Assembly: GCF_021389935.1 (NCBI RefSeq)
Contig: NZ_CP089979.1
Coordinates: forward strand, 1,717,001 to 1,781,000
Reading direction: 5' to 3'
DNA from: Fulvivirga ligni
Lineage (GTDB): Bacteria > Bacteroidota > Bacteroidia > Cytophagales > Cyclobacteriaceae
DNA length: 64,000 bases
The translations under genes and the position numbers were made by a program. Positions 26,926 to 34,148 of this stretch are shown piece by piece; within the stretch, counting starts at the first letter, position 1; every line of letters starts with the position of its first letter. The notes below the pieces were generated by a model, which worked only from the letters and a program-made list of their open reading frames with translations, was not told where the DNA came from and did not search any database.

Positions 26926-27851
26926 TGATTCCTAATTCTATGAAAAAGATCCTATTCCATACTACCGATTATCAATATCTGGCAGAGAAAGTTTTAAACT
27001 CGAATCAGTTGGAAGCTGGTGAGGTGGAGGTGAAAAAGTTTTCTGATGGTGAAAGGTATCAAAGAATTCTTACTGATGTAGAGGATAGAAATGTGGTATT
27101 AATAGGGGGCACTATAAATGATGAGGCTACTTTAGAAATCTATGATTTGGCTTCTACTATAGTAAGTATGGGTGCCAATTCGCTAAGATTGGTGGTGCCC
27201 TATTTCGGATATTCTACCATGGAAAGGCGTGTGAAAATGGGTGAGGTAGTTACTGCTAAAACTCGTGCCAGACTTCTTTCTTGCATTCCTAATAGTTATA
27301 AAGGCAATCGCATTTTTCTTTTTGATTTACATACAGAGGGCACTCCTCATTACTTTGAGAATAATATTCGTGCGGTTCATGTGTACTGCAAGCCCATTAT
27401 TTTAGAAGCTGCGCTGGAGTATGGGGGCTATAATTTTGTGATGGCCAGCACTGATGCGGGCAGAGCTAAATGGGTAGAGTCCCTAGCTAATGACCTGGGG
27501 GTGAATGCTGCCTTTGTTTTGAAGCGTCGTTTAGAGGGTGACCATACCGAAATAAGTGCGGTGAATGCTGATGTGGCCGGGAAGAATGTGGTGATCTATG
27601 ATGATATGATCCGCTCTGGAGGAAGTATTATCAATGCTGCAAAAGTTTACAAAGAGGCCGGGGCTGATAAGATATTTGTAATTACCACTCATGGTCTTTT
27701 TATTAATAACGGATTCGAAAAGTTGAAGGCCAGTGGTATAATTGAAAAGGTTATTGCCTGCGATACTCATCCTAATGTAATGAATATTAAAGATGATTTT
27801 CTAGAGGTCAGAAGTATCTGTGATCTTGTGAATCAAGTGGTGGCCCACTAA
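26925..27851 (+). CDS. Divergent ribose-phosphate pyrophosphokinase (PRPP synthetase-like)
   Basis: A 308-residue protein with the tandem phosphoribosyltransferase-fold layout of PRPP synthetase. It has KFSDGERYQ near residue 38, LVVPYFGYSTMERR near 88-101 in place of the usual YxRQDRK flexible loop, and FDLHTEGTPHYF near 131-142. The PRPP-binding loop VVIYDDMIRSGGS is near 223-235. The family makes PRPP from ribose 5-phosphate and ATP. Because the loop differs, this is unlikely to be the main housekeeping Prs. The nearest type I know is the NAD-salvage Prs of large phages and some bacteria, but no nicotinamide phosphoribosyltransferase lies in this window. Start at 26925 overlaps the HAD gene; Met6 at 26940 is an alternative. 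Confidence 0.78.
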   Translation: MIPNSMKKILFHTTDYQYLAEKVLNSNQLEAGEVEVKKFSDGERYQRILTDVEDRNVVLIGGTINDEATLEIYDLASTIVSMGANSLRLVVPYFGYSTMERRVKMGEVVTAKTRARLLSCIPNSYKGNRIFLFDLHTEGTPHYFENNIRAVHVYCKPIILEAALEYGGYNFVMASTDAGRAKWVESLANDLGVNAAFVLKRRLEGDHTEISAVNADVAGKNVVIYDDMIRSGGSIINAAKVYKEAGADKIFVITTHGLFINNGFEKLKASGIIEKVIACDTHPNVMNIKDDFLEVRSICDLVNQVVAH

Positions 27852-28021
27852 AAACAACAGATCCTTTTATTTTACAGGTCTAAAATAGTTCGTAGGAAGG
27901 GGTGCGTCCGTACAAAACTCACCTGGGGCCTCGTTATCATATCTTTTTATCAATCGAAGTAAGTTAAATTCAGGTAGTGGCAAATGCTACTGATTTATTT
28001 TTAACCTAAACCAACTTACAA

Positions 28022-29284
28022 ATGAAAATCAGAATATTAAATTCTAATCGATTGATGCTGCCCTATATATTTTTGGCCATAATGATTTATGGCTGTAAAT
28101 CTGACTCTGTAGAGCCTACAGTGCAAGACTCTGGTGATAATGTGATAGTTGAGGGAGAATTTCCCGAAGACAAACAGTCTGCGAATGCCCGGTTATTTGA
28201 TAATCACGTGGTGAACTGGGATAATCGTGCTCATGATACCTATAGTTATAATGAGGCTGTGGAGGATTTTGGAAACCTTCGTGGCAACTGGCGTGAGGAC
28301 CGGTGCTTTAATTCTAATGGCCGTTGCCGCGTGACATTGCTTAAAAATGCACTCTCAGGTGCAGGAGGTAACATTGTAAACATAGATGTGCCGGATGGCG
28401 AGGAATATGAAATGGAGTACGATGTTATGTTTCATAGTCAGTTTGACTGGAGTCGTGGAGGTAAGGTAGGCTTTGGTTTTCACATTGGAGATGGTAACAC
28501 AGGTGGAGATCCGGGCTGGGATGGAAATGGTGGCACCTTACGAATGATGTGGTATAATAACAATGGCTCGGTTTATCTGCAACCTTATGTGTATTACAAG
28601 GATCAGTCATGGCAATATGGTGATGATTTTGGTAAGCGCTTTTACATTAATAAAGGAACCTGGTATCATGTTTATATGCATGTGAAAAGTAATACAGGAT
28701 CTAGTACAAATGGTCTTTGTGAGCTAAAGATTAATGGGCAAACCGTGCTTAGTATGCCTATTCGCTGGACTACCAATGATGCGAAGAGGTTAGTCAGAGA
28801 AATTACTTTTCATACCTTCAGAGGTGGGAGTCAGGATTATTGGATGTCTCCCGAAGATGGTTACATTTATTTCGATAATCTGAAATGGTCGAAACTTGAC
28901 GGAGGTGGGAATGGTGGGAGTTTTCCAAGAGTAGAAGCTGAAAATTACTTCAATATGGATGGTGTAGAAACTGAGTCATGTTCTGAAGGAGGTCAGAATG
29001 TAGGGTATATTGATGCTAGTGACTGGATGGCTTATTCTGTGAATGTGCCACAGGCAGGAAATTACACCATTAATTATAGAGTAGCCAGTGCCAATGGAGG
29101 TGGTACTTTACAGCTTGAGTCGTATGGCGGTGGCACTGTTTATGGCTCGGTAAATATCCCTAACACAGGTGGTTGGCAAAACTGGACTACTGTTTCGCAT
29201 ACAGTGTATTTGCCTGCTGGTCAGCAAAATTTAGCTATCAAGGCTTTTTCCGGAGGTTGGAATTTGAATTGGTGGGGAAATTAG
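28022..29284 (+). CDS. Polysaccharide lyase (PL14-like) lipoprotein with C-terminal CBM6
   Basis: A 420-residue lipoprotein with lipobox IYGC at Cys25. The catalytic region (about 50-300) has the family pattern YDVMFHSQFDWSRGGKVGF, then TLRMMWYNNN, then GTWYHVYMHVK and GYIYFDNLKW. This resembles the PL14-type beta-jelly-roll fold that cleaves alginate or glucuronan. After a GGGNGG linker, residues about 310-420 are a CBM6 module (RVEAENYFNM, GYIDASDWMAYSV, WQNWTTVSHTV, NLNWWGN). Secreted to the cell surface to attack acidic polysaccharide. The exact lyase family is by motif memory, so substrate is uncertain. Single gene, followed by weak hairpins. Confidence 0.75.
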   Translation: MKIRILNSNRLMLPYIFLAIMIYGCKSDSVEPTVQDSGDNVIVEGEFPEDKQSANARLFDNHVVNWDNRAHDTYSYNEAVEDFGNLRGNWREDRCFNSNGRCRVTLLKNALSGAGGNIVNIDVPDGEEYEMEYDVMFHSQFDWSRGGKVGFGFHIGDGNTGGDPGWDGNGGTLRMMWYNNNGSVYLQPYVYYKDQSWQYGDDFGKRFYINKGTWYHVYMHVKSNTGSSTNGLCELKINGQTVLSMPIRWTTNDAKRLVREITFHTFRGGSQDYWMSPEDGYIYFDNLKWSKLDGGGNGGSFPRVEAENYFNMDGVETESCSEGGQNVGYIDASDWMAYSVNVPQAGNYTINYRVASANGGGTLQLESYGGGTVYGSVNIPNTGGWQNWTTVSHTVYLPAGQQNLAIKAFSGGWNLNWWGN

Positions 29285-29294
29285 ATAGAAAAGG

Positions 29295-29317
29295 CTGCCC
29301 TAAAAAGTAAAGGGCAG
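29295..29317 (+). terminator. Possible terminator after the lyase gene
   Basis: 7-bp stem CTGCCCT/AGGGCAG (29295-29301 and 29311-29317) with a nine-base A-rich loop, eleven bases after the stop. No T-run follows, so efficiency is doubtful. Confidence 0.45.
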
Positions 29318-29338
29318 ATTAATTAATGTTGTATTGAT

Positions 29339-29384
29339 GCACTCGAAATGTTTCTCTATTTATAATAATGAGCATTTCGAGTGC
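29339..29384. repeat. 12-bp inverted repeat between the lyase and GH43 genes
   Basis: Perfect arms 29339-29350 (GCACTCGAAATG) and 29373-29384 with a 22-base AT-rich loop, lying between the two convergent carbohydrate genes. May serve as terminator for the reverse-strand GH43 gene or be a dispersed palindrome. Confidence 0.55.
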
Positions 29385-29425
29385 CTCAATCTTAATTATG
29401 TGTTACTTTGAACAGCTTCTTTTAT

Positions 29426-31255
29426 TTATTCAGTTGTCAAAATCTCACTCTTTTCTGAAACGCCATTCTCACTAAAAGCTTCTACCTGGTAATAATAGGT
29501 TTGATCTATATTAAGGGCTCTCAGTTCGTAACTATTCTTTTTGTAGATCATCACTGAGTTATTCAGCTTATCTTTTGATATGCCCCAGTAAACTACATAA
29601 CCCAACGCGCCTTCTGACTCATCCCATTTTAAATCAGCATTTCTTTTGTCTTGCTGTCTGGTGGCTGAGAAATTGACTGGCTGCGCAGGTGCAGGCTCGA
29701 ATCCCTTTCCAAAAAGCCTGAAATCTGATATGGCCAGGTATTGATGTGGAATGTGCACATTATTATATCTTACATATCTGGCTTTAACAGGTTCTGCTAA
29801 CTCAATGTAAGCATGGGGCTGATCTCTTTTATTGTTAGAGTAATCCGCCATGGTTTTCCATTCTTTGCCGTCTAAAGAGTAGGTAAGGGTAAATTGCGTT
29901 GTTAAAGTATCAGGCCTTCCAAAAATGTTTGAATTGAAATCCTGGAAATTGATTTGAGCTGCATTTATCGTCATTTCCTTTTCTAAATCTACCTGCAAAT
30001 AGATCGAATCGCTGCTGTTTTCTGCTACCCAGTAGGTTCTGATGTTTTCATCAGTGACCATGGCTGGTGAGTAGTTCGCCTCTTCCTGCTCGAGCATGTA
30101 GCCTGTGTCACTTTCATCTACCACTTTTCTTTCCACGTTCTTTAAGGTAGAGTTGCTGGTTGCAGGCTTTTTGTAGGTAAGTAGCATCCAGCCCGTAAAT
30201 CTATTCTTATTGTCTTCTAGCTCCACATGTGGTAGGTAGTGAGGATAATCTCCATAAGCAGTGTTTACATACATTTGCTCGCCTTCATATCCGGCAGGGA
30301 ACATGCCTATTCTTCTTTCAAATTTGTAATTCACCGATATAGGCATACTGGCAAAGTGCCAATAATGACCTTGATTGTCCTTTACAGTGCTTCCATGACC
30401 TGCGCCAGTTAGGAAGCCTCCTGGCTTGTAAGACACAGGATTGTATGGTGCGTATTCAAATGGGCCGGAAGGGCTGTCGCTAGTATAAACACCATCTGCA
30501 TAAACATTCCACTGGGTGCCCGGGGCGCTATATTCTAAATAATATTTTCCATTGTGCTTGGTCATCCATGGCCCTTCTAAATATGGGTCTATATCTGATT
30601 TGTGGTCTTGCCCGAATCTTTCCCAGCCGTGCTCATCTGGGTGTAATTTGAATAGATCCTTTTCTTCATCAACGGGCACAAAGTGGTTATTGGGATCAAG
30701 CTCTACCATTCTTAATGGGTAAAGGTTAGAAGACTCTTCGTATAAGTAAACTCTACCATCATCATCCACAAATAAATCAGGATCTTGAATGCCAATAGGT
30801 ATTACGCTGTAAGTGGTTTTCCAATCTCCCAGTTCAGGGTTGTCAGTTTTAATTACCGCTCCGTGCCCTGATGGGTCTCCTAATACAATGATTTCATCAT
30901 TTAAAACGGCTGCAGCAGGTGCGTTGCTGCCATTGAAATACCAGCTTTGTGGTTTTATAAATTTCCAGTTGCTCATATCATCAGATACCCAATAACCATG
31001 AGATCTGGTGATGAACATATAATATTTTCCTTTGTAATTGATTACCGCAGGATCGGCGCCAGAGCGATATGAAACGCCTCTGTATGCGTAGTGCGACATA
31101 TAGCTGTAGTCTATGTCTACAGGGTTGCAGTAAGGGTCGAAAGTCTGGCTTTTTACATTCTCCTCAGTACTCTCTTTTTCTTGCTTGGTTTCTGATGTGC
31201 AGGCAGCTATTGTTGCTAATATGCATAGTGCTGCAGACCTTTTTAATAAATTCAT
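29426..31255 (-). CDS. Glycoside hydrolase family 43 lipoprotein with F5/8C and fibronectin III domains
   Basis: A 609-residue lipoprotein (lipobox with Cys19, IAACTSE). Residues about 45-370 form the five-bladed GH43 propeller. The general base is Asp in SGADPAVI (about 68), the pKa-modulating Asp is in GIQDPDLF (about 158) and the acid Glu is in YLEGPWMTK (about 226). Residues about 385-515 look like a discoidin (F5/8C) carbohydrate-binding domain (SDSIYLQVDLEKEM, ARYVRYNNVHIP). A C-terminal fibronectin III domain follows (NADLKWDESEGALGYVVYW). GH43 enzymes act on arabinose- or xylose-containing or galactan polymers. Surface lipoprotein, transcribed toward the PL14-like gene. Confidence 0.9.
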   Translation of the reverse strand: MNLLKRSAALCILATIAACTSETKQEKESTEENVKSQTFDPYCNPVDIDYSYMSHYAYRGVSYRSGADPAVINYKGKYYMFITRSHGYWVSDDMSNWKFIKPQSWYFNGSNAPAAAVLNDEIIVLGDPSGHGAVIKTDNPELGDWKTTYSVIPIGIQDPDLFVDDDGRVYLYEESSNLYPLRMVELDPNNHFVPVDEEKDLFKLHPDEHGWERFGQDHKSDIDPYLEGPWMTKHNGKYYLEYSAPGTQWNVYADGVYTSDSPSGPFEYAPYNPVSYKPGGFLTGAGHGSTVKDNQGHYWHFASMPISVNYKFERRIGMFPAGYEGEQMYVNTAYGDYPHYLPHVELEDNKNRFTGWMLLTYKKPATSNSTLKNVERKVVDESDTGYMLEQEEANYSPAMVTDENIRTYWVAENSSDSIYLQVDLEKEMTINAAQINFQDFNSNIFGRPDTLTTQFTLTYSLDGKEWKTMADYSNNKRDQPHAYIELAEPVKARYVRYNNVHIPHQYLAISDFRLFGKGFEPAPAQPVNFSATRQQDKRNADLKWDESEGALGYVVYWGISKDKLNNSVMIYKKNSYELRALNIDQTYYYQVEAFSENGVSEKSEILTTE

Positions 31256-31345
31256 CTTCAGTATTTAGCCTTAGTTCTGATGTAAAGCTAAGTACTTTAA
31301 TGCATACCTGCGAGGGTAATGGGTAAAGCTGGTGCTATACTTTTA

Positions 31346-32107
31346 TTAAAGGTTTTGAAGGAGTTTCTTCATCTGTGTTTCTAAGAGATTTACACGCTCT
31401 TCTAATCTTGAAGGTGAGTCCAGGTTAGTGCTAAATATGGCATCGGCTTGCCAAATTTCAATGATATCCTTCTTTTGTAGTTCCACAGGATCAAAAGCAG
31501 GATTGTCTGCCTTGAAAAGGAATGTTTTGCCTGACTTAGAAAATCTGCGGGCATAGATGCCTGATTTCGCGACTATAATGTATAAGTTTCCTTTTTCCAG
31601 ATCTTCAAATTGTGCAGGAAGGCAAAGCAGAATGTCTTTGTGGTGGAGGCCTTGATTCTCTACCGTCATTTCATTTCCGCTGATTTGAAAGGCCCTTGAT
31701 TTTTTATCTTTAGTAAATGGAAAATGGATTACAGGAAGATTATTTACAAAATCTTTATTGTGATGGTTCACAATATAATCCAGCTGCTTTTCCAGAGTTA
31801 CTAAAGGGGTTTGCTCCCTTACATCATCTTTATCAGTGGGTGTCTCCAGGTCTTCTTTTGAGAATTCCTTTTTGAATATATCAAACTTGTATAGCTCATT
31901 AATAGTGAGCTCTTTGGTGAGAAGTGTATCTATGGAGATCTCAAAATGACGAGCTATTTGTATAAGCGTCTCAATCTTAGGCTCCGTTCGTCCTTCTTCG
32001 TACGCGCCAACGCTGGGGCGAGCCAAATTAAAAAGCTGAGCAAAGTCTGATTGGCTCATTTTTTTGACAGCTCGTATCTTCTTTATATTCTTTCCTATGA
32101 ACGACAT
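31346..32107 (-). CDS. XRE-family regulator with S24 (LexA/CI-like) C-terminal domain
   Basis: A 253-residue protein. The HTH of the XRE type is at residues 5-60 (KIRAVKKMSQSDFAQLFNLARPSVGAYEEGR). After a linker, residues about 130-230 resemble the S24 peptidase-like fold (ILLCLPAQFEDLEKGNLYIIV, SGIYARRFSKSGKTFLF, LKADNP-like tract). A short coiled coil closes the chain (LEERVNLLETQMKKL). Seen often in Bacteroidota as a solitary regulator. No prophage genes are near, so it is not evidently a phage repressor. It lies divergent from the PspA-flotillin module, 240 bases away, and could regulate it; that is inference. Confidence 0.85.
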   Translation of the reverse strand: MSFIGKNIKKIRAVKKMSQSDFAQLFNLARPSVGAYEEGRTEPKIETLIQIARHFEISIDTLLTKELTINELYKFDIFKKEFSKEDLETPTDKDDVREQTPLVTLEKQLDYIVNHHNKDFVNNLPVIHFPFTKDKKSRAFQISGNEMTVENQGLHHKDILLCLPAQFEDLEKGNLYIIVAKSGIYARRFSKSGKTFLFKADNPAFDPVELQKKDIIEIWQADAIFSTNLDSPSRLEERVNLLETQMKKLLQNL

Positions 32108-32346
32108 AATCTCATTAAGCTAAAATATTTTTCAAAAATCGTATAACCTTTTCAAAAATGCTAACGTATATCTAAATAATTAATTGCTCAAAAAATGAGC
32201 ATTGCTATTGAAATTAGAAAAAAATTATTATTATTGAACTATGAAACACATTAATGACATTCCGCCCTAATAATTTGTAAGAATTGATATGGCTGGTTTA
32301 ATTATTTTATATAATTTGAACCGCTTTTGATTTTTTCCGAGTAAAA

Positions 32347-32760
32347 ATGCAACTCTCAATGACTCAACATTTTATTAAAGTAAAAGAACTCCTTACTGAA
32401 CTTGATTATGAAATTACTTATGCTAGCGAAAACGACTGTGTTTTTGTGGTGAGTGATGAGCGGTCAGGAATCAGTAACATGGTGCTGGGATGCGCGGATC
32501 CGATCTTAATCTTGGAGCAATTCATTTTTGAAGTGAAGGATACTTCAGCCAGCACATACGTCCGGCTTTTGCAGAAAAACAGAGACATCATTCATGGCGC
32601 CTTTGTTTTAGATGAAAGCGGAAAGAAAGTAATTTTCAGGGACACATTAGAACTTGAAAATCTTGATTCTAACGAACTGGAGGCTGTTTTTAACTCATTA
32701 GGTCTCTTGCTTAGCGAATTCTCAAATGAGTTGATTGAATTATCAAAAACTAAAAATTAA
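32347..32760 (+). CDS. YbjN-like (type III secretion chaperone fold) protein
   Basis: A 137-residue protein without signal peptide or membrane segment. Its pattern suits the YbjN/chaperone-like alpha-beta fold: a helical start (MTQHFIKVKELLTELDYEI), strands (DCVFVVSDERSGISNMVLGCAD), a later NRDIIHGAFVLDESGKKVIFRDTL block, and a C-terminal helix. It is the first gene of a tight set: pspA follows after five bases. YbjN-like proteins recur beside PspA in Bacteroidota. Presumed adaptor for the membrane-stress complex, not shown. Confidence 0.7.
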   Translation: MQLSMTQHFIKVKELLTELDYEITYASENDCVFVVSDERSGISNMVLGCADPILILEQFIFEVKDTSASTYVRLLQKNRDIIHGAFVLDESGKKVIFRDTLELENLDSNELEAVFNSLGLLLSEFSNELIELSKTKN

Positions 32761-32765
32761 AAGTA

Positions 32766-33479
32766 ATGAACATATTTGGTAGATTATTTAAGATAGGGCA
32801 GTCAGAAGCCCATGCTGCTGTAGATAAATTAGAAGATCCTATAAAGTTAACCGAACAAGGGATCAGAGATATGAAAGAAGACCTAGATAAGGCTTTGAAT
32901 GCTCTGGCTCAGGTGAAGGCTATGGCTATCAGATCTAAGAGTGATGTAAGCACTTATAAAAATAAAGCTCAGGATTATGAGCAAAAAGCAATCATGCTAT
33001 TACAACGAGCAGAGAAGGGAGATATCGAGTCTTCAGAGGCAGATAGATTGGCTTCAGAGGCTTTGGTGCAAAAAGAAGAAAATCTAAAACATGTGTCAAG
33101 AGCTATGGGCGAGCAAGAGCAATACGACGATTCTGTTGCTAAATTAGAGAGCAATGTCAAAAGATTGAGAAGTACCATTGCGAAATGGGAAAATGAATTG
33201 AAGACCCTGAAGGCTAGAGTTAAAGTGAGTACTGCCACTAAAAACATCAATAAGCAGATGGCCCAAATTGACTCTACAAGTACAGTATCTATGCTGGAAA
33301 GAATGCGCGATAAAGTGGCTCAAGAGGAAGCTTTGGCGGAGTCTTATGGTGAAATCGCCAATGAGAGCAAAAGCATTGATGAAGAAATAGATAGGAAACT
33401 GGCGGAAACCAGTAGCTCTAGCACCAGTGAAGAATTGGCTAAGCTGAAAGAAAAAATAGGAATTAAAAAAGAAGAATAA
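32766..33479 (+). CDS. pspA: PspA/IM30 (ESCRT-III-like) membrane stress protein
   Basis: A 237-residue, almost wholly helical coiled-coil protein. It has the PspA/Vipp1 N-terminus (FGRLFKIGQSEAHAAVDKLEDPIKL) and the hallmark region GIRDMKEDLDKALNALAQVKA. Further coiled coils cover 60-175, with a conserved MLERMRDKVAQEEALAESYGE-type block in the last third. PspA binds stressed membranes and polymerises like ESCRT-III, limiting proton leakage. It sits between the YbjN-like gene and an NfeD/YqiJ-like gene with 5 and 12 base gaps. No PspF or other classic Psp regulators are present. The call is firm at family level. Confidence 0.92.
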   Translation: MNIFGRLFKIGQSEAHAAVDKLEDPIKLTEQGIRDMKEDLDKALNALAQVKAMAIRSKSDVSTYKNKAQDYEQKAIMLLQRAEKGDIESSEADRLASEALVQKEENLKHVSRAMGEQEQYDDSVAKLESNVKRLRSTIAKWENELKTLKARVKVSTATKNINKQMAQIDSTSTVSMLERMRDKVAQEEALAESYGEIANESKSIDEEIDRKLAETSSSSTSEELAKLKEKIGIKKEE

Positions 33480-33491
33480 AATTGAATTAAA

Positions 33492-34136
33492 ATGGGTGAA
33501 TTACTTGATGTAGCAGTTAATCCTGCAAACATACTGATCACCGCTTTGGCTGTCTTTATGTTGGTTTATTGGATAACTGTTTTAATTGGATTATTTGATA
33601 TTGATGTGATTAACATCGATGTAGATCTTGATGCAGACGTAGATGTGGATATCGATCCCGATGTAGATGTGGAAGGAGGTTCAATGATAGGACTGAATTC
33701 AATACTGGTCTTTTTCAATCTAGGTAAAATTCCTTTCATGCTATTCCTGTCATTCTGGATTATACCTGCTTGGATAATATGTATCAACGTCAATCACATA
33801 CTAGGTAATTCCTCATTTTTGCTAGGACTCCTTGTGCTCTTGGGTGCTTTAATAGTAAGCCTGTTTGTCTCAAAATTTCTCACGTATCCGTTCGTGAAGT
33901 TATTTGATCAGATGCAGAGTGACCGTCAAAATGATTTTGTAATAGGAAAAATTTGTGAAATCACTATTACTGCTTCTGAAACTAAAACAGGGCAAGCGCA
34001 AGTGAAAACAGAAGGAGCTCCGCATATTTTAAGTGTGAGGACTGTAAGCGATGCTGAAATGAAGAAGGGTGAAACCGGACTTGTTTTGGAGTACAACCAG
34101 AATTTGAATCTTTATATCATAGAACCTTTTAAATAA
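33492..34136 (+). CDS. NfeD/YqiJ-like membrane protein with acidic VD-repeat and OB-fold tail
   Basis: A 214-residue protein. A first membrane segment (about 13-38) is followed by a strongly acidic run (residues 37-58) where Val or Ile alternates with Asp. Two further membrane segments follow (about 77-102 and 112-135). The soluble C-terminal part (about 145-214) is all-beta and resembles an OB-fold (DFVIGKICEITITAS, HILSVRTVSD, LNLYIIEPFK). YqiJ and NfeD proteins work with flotillins, whose gene is next (12 bases). Inserts in the inner membrane. The acidic run may bind divalent cations. Confidence 0.8.
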   Translation: MGELLDVAVNPANILITALAVFMLVYWITVLIGLFDIDVINIDVDLDADVDVDIDPDVDVEGGSMIGLNSILVFFNLGKIPFMLFLSFWIIPAWIICINVNHILGNSSFLLGLLVLLGALIVSLFVSKFLTYPFVKLFDQMQSDRQNDFVIGKICEITITASETKTGQAQVKTEGAPHILSVRTVSDAEMKKGETGLVLEYNQNLNLYIIEPFK

Positions 34137-34148
34137 TCAATTACTAAT

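Noticed and set aside
28425-28610. Reverse ORF in the polysaccharide lyase
   Set aside because: Shadow of Gly/Asp/Trp-rich coding sequence.
31346-32107. XRE/S24 regulator as a prophage repressor
   Set aside because: No integrase, structural or lysis genes near; solitary regulators of this kind are common in the phylum.
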